Shown here one piece after another: positions 35,012 through 47,070 of a stretch of 64,000 nucleotides of DNA. Made by a program: the position numbers and the translations under genes. The stretch spans positions 28,782,333-28,846,332 of the forward strand of contig OX419756.1 in NCBI GenBank assembly GCA_948567375.1, written 5' to 3'. This DNA comes from Lunularia cruciata (lineage: Eukaryota; Streptophyta; Marchantiopsida; Lunulariales; Lunulariaceae). Within the stretch, counting starts at the first letter, position 1. Every line of letters begins with the position of its first letter. The notes below the pieces were generated by a model. It was given only the letters and a program-made list of their open reading frames with translations, was not told where the DNA came from and ran no database searches.

Positions 35012-38000
35012 TTAAGACGCAACATCCTCGTTGCGCAATTGTTGCTCAAATGCTTGTACCAACACCGGTGCATGTGCCAAATTGGCAGCAGGTTCCCAGG
35101 TTGCTTCATAGAGGGGGTAACCTTTCTATTGTACTAGATATTCCACCTGCGGATGGCGAGTACCACACATGCGTTTTTGGAGAATCCGCTCCACTTCATA
35201 TTCCTCTATGCCATCAATAAGTGTTGGACAAGGTCGAATGTCTTGTGTGGAAGGACCTTGGCCTGATCGGGGAGCATATCTGCATAGTAGGGAGACATGG
35301 AACACTGGATGGATCTTCATGTGTGGTGGTAGCTCAAGGTGATAGGCCACAGCGCCGATGCGACGAAGAATTGAGAAAGGCCCAATAAAACGAGGTCTGA
35401 GCTTACGAGATCCAACTAATGTGAGGTTGGTTGTCGATAGCCACACTTGATCCCCAACATTGAACTCCATGTGCCAATGGTGTGCATCAACATACTGCTT
35501 TTGTCGATTTTGCGCAATCTGTAACTTGTGCTTGGCGCTCTCCACACCTTGTTGGATTCTAGAAACAAATGTGTTGATTGCATCAACCTTGGTAGTCACT
35601 AGACGGATCTTCATCAAACTAGGTGTGAAGGGATGCTCACCATACATGAGGAAGAACGGAGTGACCTGGGTGGAGGCATTCACTGAATTGTTATAAGCGA
35701 ATTCCACCAACGGTAGTAGGGTGTCCCACCTCTCTTGCTCTTCTAAGGTGAAGCCGCGTAACATGTCTTCAATCGTGCGATTAGCCCGCTCTGTTTGGCC
35801 ATCTGTTTGTGGGTGGTAAGCTATAGACATGGCCAACTTGGTTTTGAAGAAACCAAAGAGTGTTCGCCAAAACAAACTGGTGAATTGGGTGCCTCTATCG
35901 GTGATGAGTACTCTAGACAAGCCATGGTGAGCAAAGACTGCATCTAAGTATAGTTGAGCTAGTTGTGGAGCGGTCACCTCCTTGGTGGTAGGGCATACAT
36001 GAATCATTTTGCTGAGCCGGTCCACAAAGACGACAATGGAGTCAAACCCTGAGGTGGTCTTGGGTAATTCGCAGACGAGATCCATACTCACTTGTTCCCA
36101 ATGTTGGGTAGGAGTGGAGAGAAGTTGAAGGAGCCCTACAGGAGCTTGATTAGAAGCTTTGTTCTGTTGACAAAGTAGGCAGCTACGCACATAGTCCATC
36201 ACATCGTTGCTCATCTTGGGCCAATAGTAATGGCACTTGACTGCATCCAAGGTCTTGTCTACTCCGACATGAGCTGCAATGGCCGAATCATGACATTCTG
36301 CTAGAATGGTGGTGCGTAAGTCTGGGACATTTGGGATCCATAATCTGCCATCCCAAAAGGTGAGTCCTTGGGTGCTAGTGACACCTTTGGACGATTGCGC
36401 TTCTACAATCTGTGGATCAGTTTTTGTAGCAGCTAGAATCTCTTGCCGGAATTCAGGGTTAATCTTAACCTCTGCCACCAAGTTGTTGGCCATTGGCATA
36501 CGGGTGAATGCATCTGCCAGTTGTTTCTTACCTTCCACGTAGGTGATTGTCATGTTGAAGCGTTGTCGCCACTCTGCCCACCGAATTTGGTGACGAGATA
36601 GATCCTTCTGCGTCTCAAGGTAGACTAGAGGTTTGTGGTCTATCTCTACTACAAATGCCTTCTCGCCCAGGTAGTGCTTCCAATGCTTGGTTGCTAGAAC
36701 GATGGCCAGCTCTTCTCGTTCTGTGGTGTGGTAGTTGCGCTCTACCGGTAGCAACTTTCGAGAGAAATATGCAATTGGATGCCATCCGTCATGCCACTCT
36801 TGTTGTAGGACTGCTCCTATTGCTACGCTTGATGCATCTGTAGCCAACTTGATTGGACGTTTTGGGTCATACCACTTCAAGATTGGTGCATGTAGCAAGG
36901 CGACCTTCAATTCTTGAAAGGCCAACTCTTGTGTGGTTTCCCATGTCCACTTCTTCCCCTTGCCAAGTAGTGCCGTTAAAGGCTGTGCAACCTTGGAGAA
37001 GTCCTTGACAAATCTACGATAGAATCCCGTCAACCCCAAGAAGCTCTTAAGTTGAGTCTGATCTTCTGGGGCACTCCATTTTTGAATGACCTCTATTTTA
37101 TCTGTCAATACTTGAATGCCCTCTGCACTTACTCTATGCCCTAAGTAGTCTACTTCAGACTTGCCAAACTCACACTTTGAGATTTTGGCGTACAATTGAT
37201 TCTGTCTTAGAATCTGGAGGACCTCTCGTAGATGTTGTTTGTGTTCTGTCATTGTGCTACTATATACTAAGATATCATCCAAGAAGATGATAATAGACTT
37301 ATCCAAGTATGGACGAAATATGTCATTCATTAGGCTCATGAAAGTGGCAGGCGCATTGGTGAGGCCAAAAGGCATCACAAGATACTCAAAGTGGCCATAC
37401 CTGGTTTGAAAGGCAGTTTTGTACACATCCTCCTCCGCAATTTGGATTTGATTATAACCGCTCCGCAAGTCCAGTTTGGTGAAGTATCTCGCTCCATGGA
37501 GTTGGTCAAACAGGTCATCCATGCAAGGTAAGGGGTATTTGTTCTTCACTATTTGCTGATTGAGACCCCGATAATCAATGCACATGCGCATTGTACCATC
37601 CTTCTTCTTCACAAACAAGACAGGGGCCCCATATGGTGATATGCTAGGTTGGATGAACCCTTTCTGTAGCATCTCCTCAATTTGAGTCTTACACTCTTCC
37701 AACTCATGAGGTGATAGGCAATATGGGGCCTTACAAGGAGGTGTCTTCCCCGGGAGTGTCTCTATTTTGTGATCTACTCGCCTTTTAGGTGGTAATCCTG
37801 GGGGTAGATCATCGGGAAAGACATCTTGAAACTCATCCACTACATCCTTCAATTTCTCAGGAATTTGTCCAGCGAGTTGTGCACTATAGACTTCTCTTAT
37901 TAGACCCATAAAACATCTATCAGTCTTACAGACAGTTGTCGTCCCTACAACATATAGAGGCAGTTTCTGCCTGTGTGATTTTTCTTTGACCCCAATGATT

Positions 38001-38338
38001 GACCATTGGTGGGTTCTCACTACTTTCTTCCTCCAATCCACCATTGGGTTGTACTGCTTCATCCATGGCATGCCTAAAATTGCATCATAATGGGCTAATT
38101 GTATCACTCGCCACTCAATTGCTTCCTGATATTCTCCTACAGAGAGGGTTACCCGTCTAGGTAATGATTCAATCCTCTCTGTTTGCCCATTTGGTAACTC
38201 TACTTCTTCACTTCCATCTCTCTCTAGATCCATTCCCAATCTTATTGCAACAAAGCGAGACAAGAAATTCTCTGTTGCTCTCGGATCTATTAATACTCTC
38301 ACTTGATTACCTTCTAGGATTCCATTCACGACAATCAA
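35012..38338 (-). pseudogene. pol: Element D pol: protease, RT, RNase H, integrase, chromodomain (one stop)
   Basis: An uninterrupted run of 1070 codons (38338-35126), open upstream into gag-side sequence, then a TAG at 35128-35126 and a further 37 in-frame codons to a TAA at 35014-35012. Order: protease with the motif LIDPRAT (about residues 16-22, where D-S/T-G-A is usual), RT with FLDDILVYS near residue 353, RNase H ([13 protein letters not shown] near 505), integrase zinc domain (H-x-H...C-L-L-C) and core with the three acidic residues ([19 protein letters not shown]), then HPVFHVS and a chromodomain split by the TAG in its central aromatic-rich strand. RT and integrase catalytic residues are intact. 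The chromodomain places it among chromoviruses. Confidence 0.9.
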
Positions 38339-39522
38339 TTGTGAGGTTGCCTTTTGGGATCTTTGTGCATTATTCTTCTTCCTTCCCTCGCTTCTCTACT
38401 TCCTTATTGAGCCAGTAAGGCCGCAAGGTACATTTATTGGTGATCTTCGTTTTCCAAAGTGGTTTCCACCTCCTCCTCTTCAATGTGCCTCTCCATGTTG
38501 TTCAAAGATTGCCTGTACAAAGGCCAAGGGCCTCTAAGGAAACGAGTGCGACACTTGGTAGATATGTGCCCTATACGGCCACAATTGTAACAACGGCGTT
38601 GTTCTCCTCAAAACACTTCTCCTCGTTGGACTCCATCTCTTTGTTCTTCTACCCGTCCTTGCTCTCCTTGAAGCGGCCGTGCTCCTCGATCTCGGAATCG
38701 AAGGTTGCCCAATTCCATCGGTACTGGTCCACCCATGTGTGGCATTTCTGCCCAATAATGTTGAGGTGGAACTACTCCTTCACCTCCACCTAATGCTCTT
38801 GCTATTCTCTACGCACAAGCAATGGCTTCAAATACTATGCGAGGGTTTTGCACCATGACTTCTTGGCGAATCCGCTCTTTCAACCCTCATTTGAAATTGT
38901 CGAGAGCCTCTGCTAGACTCATGTCGGTAATTGCAACTTGTAGATCCAGAAATGCCTCCACATACTCTTGGACGCTATTCTTCTGTCTCAATCCCCATAG
39001 TTGGGTTCAAGCCATCTGCACAGAATCCACCGATTGGAAATTCTTCAGCAGTCCTTCTTGCATTGCTGTCCATGTGACCTCCCTTCTCTCGGCCAGCATG
39101 GATCGTTCCCAAGCATCATACCATGTGAGCGCTTTATTGGTCAAGTACCCACATGCAAACATGCGTGCAGCATGCTCTGTGATCTCTGTTGAGAACAATC
39201 GGAAATATCGATTCATTCTCGAGATCCAATTTTCCACTACTCCCATCGTACGCTGCCCCTTGTAAGGCTCGATGTTGCATGTCTTCTTCATCCGGAGTAG
39301 CAATGTGGCTTCATCGTTGATAGGGTTTGTAGGCACGGGTGCCTCTCCAAGTACATTGGTCGTAGGTGCTGGGTTTTGAGACGGCTCTTCTCCTTGCATG
39401 GCTTGATCGTTCCTGAGGATCTGCACTTGACTTTGTAATGTCTCCATGGTCATCTTAATCTCTCAAAATTCATTCAACATCCCTTGCATTCCTTGCACCA
39501 GCTCTTGCAACTACGGATCCAT
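38339..39522 (-). pseudogene. gag: Element D gag, several stops
   Basis: Starts at the ATG at 39522. A capsid region is readable (KGQRTMGVVENWISRMNRYF, CGYLTNKALTWYDAWE) and a complete zinc knuckle CYNCGRIGHISTKC lies near 38566-38610. In-frame stops occur in the first few codons, before the EIK of the N-terminal helix, after SVQMA (about 39004), after LDNFK (about 38890) and after AIACA (about 38815). The ones I could inspect are compatible with C-to-T or G-to-A changes. It is followed without a clear gap by pol, suggesting an ancestral single gag-pol frame. Confidence 0.8.
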
Positions 39523-39555
39523 TGTTCCTGCAACACCCAATTGCTAACGTCTACT

Positions 39556-39912
39556 TCAATACAGAGTCAATATAATCACTCTGGAAGGCGCACAAACTAT
39601 TGGAACTACCATTGGGACCTCAGAAGCTATCACTCGTTGATAATACTCCTCACCAAAATTCCTAACCACAAAATCTATAAACATCACTTTTGGCCTCACT
39701 ACATAACGGATTTCTACTTGAGTTTTGAAAGGGAGGGGATTTGGGACATTCATATCCATATTATCATAATAGAATGTAGATCATCAAATCCCACTCTTTG
39801 TCATATATCACCATAGGTAGAATCACCGGGTTTGGTGAGTTCATCACTCTGTCCATGAATTCTGCACCAAAGTGATAAACTAGCGATACCCTCATCTGCT
39901 CACGCTGGATGT
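39556..39912 (-). pseudogene. Leader ORF upstream of gag in element D
   Basis: Between PBS and gag a frame starts at ATG 39912 (MYIQREQMRVSLVYHFG, MNSPNPVIL) and ends in a stop after about 50 codons; an overlapping second frame continues to 39556 (MDMNVPNPLPF, VRPKVMFIDFVVRNFGEEYY). The same two pieces with the same frame change occur in D' at 60938-61270. I know of no function; it is absent from textbook gag-pol layouts. Confidence 0.55.
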
Positions 39913-40114
39913 ACATAACCTTGATGTGGAATAGGTTTGAAAATGGAAAGCTAGGTGCGGGAAATTTCCCCCCCCCGGCGCATCCATCCCATCCGCTCTC
40001 TAACGCCCTTCCTAAGTCTAGCGATTACTCTATATTCTCCACCTCAAATTACTCAATTTCAGTAGTTCGTGCTATTCCAAGAGGGGTGATCCACTCTCTT
40101 GGACTAGAACACTC

Positions 40115-40126
40115 GCTCTGATACCA
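40115..40126 (-). promoter_or_regulatory. Primer binding site of element D, tRNA-iMet
   Basis: The minus strand reads TGGTATCAGAGC, the exact complement of the initiator methionine tRNA 3' end, one base after the 5' LTR. Confidence 0.95.
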
Positions 40127-40127
40127 T

Positions 40128-40867
40128 TGTAATACTCCGAGGACAAGAGAAGAGAGAAAACACAGATTGCACACTCAAACATTCAATGCTCCAAGGGAGC
40201 ACCTTCTCTTTATTATATAGACAAAGAGGATCTCCTCCAAGGAAGCTCCACCATAGGATTAGGGACACAGATAGGTGACATGTCAACAAGCTCCACCTTG
40301 GATTACTTACTTGGATGGGTGATCTGTCTGGTCTAGGTCCTATCTGGTTGGTCAAACAAGCTTTGACCAGAGAGAATCTTTTAGGGAATCTTCTTGTAAG
40401 AATCTTGGAATCACGTGAGTAAGGTACCGTTGGAAAGCTCTCGACGAGACAAAGTAGGGGGAGGGAAGGCCAGCCTTTCCTTTGTTGGGGGGGGAGGAAT
40501 CTGCACATTTTTGAGGCCTAATTCATCCGTTTAGGCCTCCGAAATTGCCTTCAAAGATTTCAGGCATATTTTGGTCCCTACTCTATTAGTAGAAGTCCCC
40601 TTTTGGTGATACCTCTTTCTGATCTGCTTAGTCCATCATGTGTAACATCCTTCCAGATGTTACCAAACCAATTCTCACCTTTAAATCATATGTCTAGCTA
40701 TTGGTTCTAAGGTTCTCAAGTCTATTTCGGTTTCTGCCCTATTAGTAGAAGTAATCTTTTGGTGATACTTCTATCTGATCTAATTTGACCATCATGTATA
40801 ACATCATTCTAGAAGTTACCAAACCGAATTTCACATCTAGATTATATGGCTAACCCTTGGTATTACA
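40128..40867 (-). repeat. 5' LTR of element D
   Basis: 740 bases, nearly identical to 34256-34998, with the same ends and the same U3 duplication. Confidence 0.92.
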
Positions 40868-40872
40868 CATTG
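40868..40872. repeat. Target-site duplication of element D (right)
   Basis: CATTG, identical to 34251-34255. Confidence 0.9.
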
Positions 40873-40957
40873 GTACCTTTGATTGTTAGTAACTTTGATC
40901 ATTACTTGATTTCTCTAAGAGTGGATCTTGTTCATAAGTGTTGTGGGAATTGTTGTA
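40873..40957 (+). repeat. Remainder of the 118-bp tandem repeat unit split by D
   Basis: Continues the unit begun at 34223; matches 34142-34222 (ACCTTTGATTGTTAG through TGTGGGAATTGTTG). Confidence 0.75.
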
Positions 40958-41004
40958 GAATGATAGACTAGTTGATGATTCAATGGATGGTGTCCAGAGA
41001 ACTA

Positions 41005-41340
41005 CCCAAATTTTGTGAAATTGAGGTTGAATTGAGGTTAGCCAAATTTGGAAAGGGTTTGATTTGGCATTTAACCTAGATTTAAGGTATACCAGAATTG
41101 GTGGAGGTTAGCCAAATTTGGAAAGGGTTTGATTTGGAAATAAGAGGTTACAAGGCATAGGACTATGGGCTAGAGAGGGTAAGAAAGCCTAAAATGGTCA
41201 ACTTGGTGGAGATTAGCCAAATTTGGAAAGGAATTGATTTAGCATATAACCTAAATTCAAAGGTCTACCAAATTTGGTGGAGATTAGCCAAGTTTGGAAA
41301 GGGTGTGATTTGGCAATTAGAGGTTATGAGGCATAGAGCT
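41005..41340. repeat. Higher-order tandem repeat, about 175-bp period
   Basis: GCCAAATTTGGAAAGG or a close variant begins at 41041, 41111, 41216 and 41287. The spacing alternates 70, 105 and 71 bases, so the array is two copies of a 175-base unit that itself contains two related sub-repeats. No coding frame. Confidence 0.75.
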
Positions 41341-41454
41341 ATGGGCTAGATAGAGAGGCTAAGAAAGTCTGGAATGATCAACTTGTTGGTGTGAGGCTAG
41401 ACAATTTAGTTGAGTTTTGGTAGTTGTATAGCAAAATCTACCCACCTTTCAAGA

Positions 41455-41525
41455 TTATGCGCAATAAGATTTGAACCTTAGATCTTTGGTTCTTAGATTA
41501 GTGCTCTAGCCATCTTGTCCACCTT
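41455..41525 (-). repeat. tRNA-like/SINE-like segment
   Basis: On the minus strand GATGGCTAGAGCAC resembles the D-arm/box A of a tRNA and AAGGTTCAAATCTT its T-arm/box B, about 40 bases apart. A clean acceptor stem is not evident, so it is more likely a SINE or tRNA pseudogene than a functional tRNA. Confidence 0.35.
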
Positions 41526-41949
41526 CACTTGTTGATCTAGAGACTAGTGGTCTCATACATATACCTATATAACTTTGGCTAGGAGAAGATGTTTGATCCT
41601 GTTCTTGGTGATCTTGGTAATGTAAAAGTAGATAGAGATATCTATTATGTCAAATGCCAAATGATAAGAGACTCAATCCGGTTTTGATTTGTGAGATAAA
41701 GGGTTATTGTTTAGATTTCTTGTGATTAGACTCCCTCATTCTTTGCTTCTTGTTTGTGCATCATGTTTGTGTGAGGTGCTTTGATATTTAGAGTGTTGGT
41801 GCTCTAGTGTGCTCTCTATAGTGAGGCTAGAGTGATGACCAATCAATCTACCTATGTTTCTTTCTAGTGAAGTAGGAAGTGATGGCTTGTAGACCATGAG
41901 AATGCATGTTGTGATGACAAGTTATAGATTAACCTTCCCTCCAGTGTAG

Positions 41950-44873
41950 TTTTCATAGTTAGAGTTACATTAGTGGGTGGTGGCACTTGGTGGTTACATT
42001 ACGGTTTAGGATACATTATCATGATAGAGTTCTTTGAGGATTCTAGAGAAAATTTTGCTATAATATGCAATGGGTTTACATAGAGTGGCATTTGGTATCA
42101 ACCCATATCTCAAGTCCTAACAATGGAGGAGATTGACTCTGGTTTGGAGTTTGATATAGGAGTTGATTCAACTAAGAGTGTACTTGGTGTGTCCACACAA
42201 TTGTTGTGGGACATGGACAAGATTTGTAGGGACTCCAAGGGCTTTAGGTGCTACTTTAGTATAATAGGTACTATTAAGTTGGGATGATTTTATCCAAGAT
42301 TTTGATGGTTGATGTGATCTATAGTAGAACTTGACTTTGTTCACACTCTTCATGATATAAAAAGGATTGTTCTAACACTTGGAGAGTATGTCATTGGATG
42401 ATTATCATGAGTTTAGGAGAGCTCACTTGCAAGAGATTGAGCTATGGAGACAATTTTGGTCCAAACAACATATCTATCACTTTAGGCTCAATTTCTAGAA
42501 GTAGATTGACAATACTCATGAGTTTTGGCTCTAGTAGCATTAATGTATCCAATGGAGGCGCATTAGTTGGAGACAGTGCTACTATGAGTGAAAATACCAT
42601 TGCATGAGGTGGTGCAATATTAGGGTTCAACCTCATGGTGGAGTTCTTCCAATGCTTGAGGTAGAACTACTAGGGAGTGTGGACTAACAAACTGAAGAGC
42701 TTCCAAGAGTTCTAATAAAAGACTATGAAGAGCATATGCAAGGCATATACTTGCATGAGATGGCTGATCAATCTCACTCTAGGAGTTACTAAGGCCCAAG
42801 TAGTCTAGTTTTGGTATGGGATATTGGACAAGGAGTTGCAACATAAAGTATAGGATGTTATGTTGTTGTAAGCTATCTCATCAAATTTGGTGGTAGTCTT
42901 TGGTTTGGCTAAGCGTATTGAGCTCAACATGGTGGAGGAGAGAGTAGTGATATTTGGATTTGGCAAGGAGACCTCATCTATGTTACCATGTTAGTTGCTT
43001 ACTTCTTATGGAGTGCAATAGAGTGCATCATACCATGTTGGTTTTCAAGGGTAGAGTGGACAACCTTGATCTTATGGAGTGAGTGGAGGGCCTAGTGCAC
43101 CTAAATCCTTACCCTCATTTCTTGGTTAGCATGAACCAATGGGTGGTGGTGTTGCTTGTTGGACTTTTTGTGGACCTCACTTCAAGAGAAAGTGCCCCTA
43201 GGGTAGTGGCATGATACCTCTAGAATGCCATGGCCAGCTTAGAGACAATGTGGCTATTGTCACAAATTTGGTTATATTAGTGATCAATGCTTTGACCTCC
43301 ACTTAGCATTACAGAGTGGTAGGGCTACTATGGACAAGGTGGCAAAGGACCTACACTTGGTAGGGGTCCAATACCTGCCCTTGCTTCTAATACAACCATG
43401 GCTACTCGGATTGAGTAGTTGGAGTAGAGATGTGCTAACATGGCTATAACTTAGAGGAGATCATATTGTAGTGTTGAGGCTCCTACCTCTTATGTTGATG
43501 ATAGAGATGTCCTTGACTTTATATGTAGAGAAATGCATGTAGTTACATGTGCTATAGTGACTAGGAGAGCAATACGTGCTCCTAAGCCTTGAGGAGCATA
43601 AGTGAAATTGGATCCACAAAGAGTAGTGACATTGGATCCACAAATTCCCTAGTCTTTCACTCTTTGAGGCACTATAGATGACATCCATAGCTTCTAACAT
43701 CCTGATGTAGGTAGGGTAGGTGGTGATGGACTAGATATTAGTCAATTACATGCTACTATATAGATAGAGTCTTGTAGAATGTTGGGGTGGCTCAATATAT
43801 TACTTACTCCCCTTTGTTCTAAGCCAATAACATGTTTACATTGAAAGTTGACCTAGCTCTAGTGTTTTGGTTGGCTACCATACTTTGTGAGAGTAGAGAG
43901 GATATGGTTCTTACCTCTAGAGTAGAGGTAGTTGAACTCACTTGGTTGAGGAGCATGAGATCCATTCAACTACTAGTGGTTTATGGCAAGTAGTAGCTAC
44001 TAGGTTGGAGGACTTACCAACTAGATTTGCATTTGAGTGAACTTGGTTCACACTTAGAGTTGTCTTATTGGACAACCAGAGTGGGATTTTCCACTTGATG
44101 GGACCTTTAGGGAAGGTACACCAAGGGTCTTACTAGTCTTTGGTGCATAGCCTATTAGTTGGGGAAGGCTGCAATTGTTGGTCTTGGGCTACAAAAGATT
44201 AATGTAAAGAGGTATCCATTTGATATCCAAACATCTTTAGGATGGTTTTACACAATACATCATATGTGGGGAGCTTATTGTCCAAATTCAGCTTGGCCAT
44301 TCAATTGATAACTTTCTGGTGAGAGCTTAGACCATTACAACAATAGTAGAGTCATATAATGTGCTAGTTGATGAAGGAATGTTATGCTCCATGGGTTTCA
44401 AAATTGACTATTGGGAGGCAACAACTTCCTATAGGCCAGGTTGGCATTCAAGTGAGGGACATGTATGTTGCTTACTTGCACATTTTAGTAATGGCAATCT
44501 TGGCTCACTACAATTAAAGATTATGGCATCAGCTTTTGCTTTCAATGGTTCCATTACTTGGCCTAGTGACTTCTTGGAGTGGAATGCCCATGCAAAGGAT
44601 ACCATAATACTAGAGGAGATTATGCGGATTTGTAGTATGAGTCAAGTTGCTCTATCCACCTTGGATGTTCCATTGTGGAGTTTTGAAGTGGCATTATAAC
44701 AACATGAGGATATGTTGATGCAATAGGCTTGGAGTGGAGCCTTTGTACTACTAGGAGACTAATGTGAAGGTGAGCTTTCAAAGTCTATTACCTTGTGACC
44801 TTTGAATACCACACTTGTTGCTTGGTAACATTTAGTAGAGAAAGTATACCTATTGGAGTTATTTGGTGCGATT
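41950..44873 (+). pseudogene. Decayed Ty3/gypsy gag-protease remnant F2
   Basis: Frames at 42120-42960 give a gag-like sequence (ATG 42124 onward; RWLINLTLGVTKAQVV, AKRIELNMVEERVV) with many stops. A zinc knuckle QCGYCHKFGYISDQC lies near 43258-43302; like that of element A it has Tyr for His. Near 44350-44460 a protease-like tail (YNVLVDEGMLCSMGFKIDYW, SYRPGW) is readable. A TTTGGTATCA near 42090 may be a worn iMet-type PBS. The remnant ends where element C begins. RT and integrase are absent here. Confidence 0.6.
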
Positions 44874-45518
44874 TGCAACGCCCATTGATGCATGTATGCT
44901 CTATTGGAATATTAAGGTTGGTATTGCAAGGGAGAAATATTCTCTATATGGAGTTTAGCTAAGATTCTACATTATTCATTATTAGCTAGAGTTAGTCCTA
45001 GCTAAGATAAAGGTGATCCTATTTTAGAGGAAGGAAAAAGAGTGAGCATCACTATTTTATTTTCTGATGTATTGACTTGGTATTATTCTTAATTATTTGA
45101 CTTTGAGTAAAATGTTGAGAGCTCTTGAGCCCACAAGTCTTATTGGTGTGGACATTTTCTATATTCCAAGGATAGCTCATGTGAAGGAATCCTTGACTTA
45201 GTTTGTAGGTGAGGATAAGACCACCTACCCATCAGATTATTCCTATGTGCATGGATATTCTTTTAGACTTTTAGACTTTTAGCTTAACAACTTGAGTTAC
45301 TCTAGTAATTAGTAGTTTTGGTGTGTAACTTTTTCACAAGTATATAAGCTATGGGTGAGGAGGTACTCATTATCTTTTTATTTGTAACTATCTCTCTCTT
45401 ATTGAGTTCTCTAGTGAGCAATGTCTTGAGTTTTGGAGTTGGGATTCCTTGTCTTCTTAGTGTGCTACCTTAATAGCCACCAGCGGTTCATCTTGAGTGA
45501 AAGACATGCTAACTCACA
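44874..45518 (+). repeat. 5' LTR of element C
   Basis: TGCAACGCCCATTGATGCAT ... CTAACTCACA, an inverted, diverged copy of the element B LTRs. A 5' LTR because the PBS and leader follow it. Confidence 0.85.
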
Positions 45519-45521
45519 TTT

Positions 45522-45542
45522 TTGGTTTGATTATTGGGACCT
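45522..45542 (+). promoter_or_regulatory. Worn primer binding site of element C
   Basis: TTGGTTTGATTATTGGGACC just after the LTR. It fits a tRNA-Asp-type site (TGGCGCCGTTG.CGGGGACC) in which most C have become T. Confidence 0.55.
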
Positions 45543-46399
45543 CTCTAGAAAGTAGCATAATATTCCATGTACAATTCTATATTAGACAAAAAGAGGTTGT
45601 GAGAGCTCACTTAGAGAGAATATTAAGGGAAGAGAGGGCTAAATTTATGTTAGAGAACTTGGATCCATTTGTATAATCTATAGTTAATTATGATTTTTTT
45701 GAGATGATATTGTACATACTATATACATGAGAGGATTTGGAGAGATTGTGTGAGGGGGATTGCAGATTTTGTGGATTATGGTGATTTTGGGCAAAACCTC
45801 AAGTTTAAGATCTGGACTTGAAATTTTTGTAGAGGATAGTTTGGATTATATGTTAAGCAAGACACTTGAAATTATTGTAAGGGTTACTACATGCATTGAG
45901 CTAGAATTTTAGAAAGTGGTTTGGTAAACTTTTCTGCAAATTACATATTTTTTGGAATTTTTTTATAGATTTTTCTATTTCCTCATTTTCCATTGGATTA
46001 TTTTGAAATTTTCTAAGAAAATTGTGCATAGTATTGTACCTTTTGGCTTAAGAATTAGGGAGATATTGTGCTTGCATAAGAAGTTATGGGTTTTTAAAGT
46101 GAGGGGGTGGCTTTCAAACCAAATCTGAAATATGTTTGTTGAATAGAGAGATACATAGACCAAATGGATCAATGAAAAGGGCTGAAATTTTACAAGGGAA
46201 TACAACCTGGGGTTTTGATCAAGTGTGAAAAATTTCAAAGGTTGAAGACGTATAATGTGGGATAGTTAGTTGACAATGTAAGGAGGGGTCATTTTAGGAG
46301 AGTTAAGTTTTCATGGATGAGGAGTGTAAGTTTGACCAAAAGAATATTTGAGTGTTTTGACTCATCTTGGGAACATTGAGTGAAATTATGAGTGTAAAT

Positions 46400-46720
46400 T
46401 AAGGTTATGAGTTTCCTCAAGGGATTGAAGTGATTGTAGTGGCTGATTTGAAGGAAGGAGAGTTTCGAGTAGAACTCTCTTTTGAGAGGATCCAAAGGGC
46501 TTCCCCATTTGGAGGAAAGAGTGATTCTAAATGCTTCTTATGTGGAGAGAAGATAAGTTTATGTTTATTGAATCTTAAGGGCAAGAGATTGAGAGAAAGG
46601 AGAGGCTTACTTGACTTGGAATTTCATGTTGGATCTTCTTCACCAAGATGAGTTGGGAAGAGATCTAGGACCAAGGCGTTCTGTGAGGTTTCTGGAGTGG
46701 AAAGACTTCCAAAGAGCCAC
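46400..46720 (+). pseudogene. Element C N-terminal ORF with zinc knuckle remnant
   Basis: VVADLKEGEFRVELSFERIQ and CFLCGEKI correspond to the element B ORF at 54164-53811 but the second half of the zinc knuckle (H-x4-C) is deleted. It precedes gag. Confidence 0.7.
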
Positions 46721-47070
46721 GAGTGTAAAGGAGCAATAACATTGTTGGAGAGCTCAATGAACAACCTTGAAGAGAATCATAATAAAACTATAGAGAAATT
46801 ACCACCTTCATCAAAAAGTTCTCAAGATTAGTGACAGAGAAAGTTCTCAAGATTAATGATGGAGATAATCTTTGAGTTGATGGATAAAATATCCATGAGA
46901 GTTCACTTAGTTTGCACCTTTGGATTTGATCATGCCATAGAAATCATGGAGTAACTTGAACACTTTCTACTACCTAGAGTGGATTATTCATAGATGGTGC
47001 TAGTCACGTATAAACCGTATTAGTTATAGGTTGAGAAATATATATAGGAGAAAGGTAGTGAGAGGCAAAG

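Larger units (their letters stand above)
34256..40867 (-). mobile_element. Complete chromovirus D (Ty3/gypsy)
   Basis: A 6.6-kb element on the minus strand: 5' LTR (40867-40128), tRNA-iMet PBS, leader ORF, gag, a nearly intact pol with a C-terminal chromodomain, polypurine tract and 3' LTR (34998-34256). It has perfect 5-bp CATTG duplications on both sides, and the flanks join into a 118-bp repeat unit. The two LTRs differ at few positions by eye, so insertion is fairly recent, yet gag has several stop codons and the chromodomain one. It may have moved in trans or decayed after insertion. Confidence 0.92.

Noticed and set aside
34256..40867. Plus-strand frames across element D (for example 35460-35696, 38822-39265)
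   Set aside because: They are antisense shadows of pol and gag.
41455..41525. Functional tRNA gene
   Set aside because: Boxes A and B are present but no acceptor stem or clear anticodon arm could be formed by eye.
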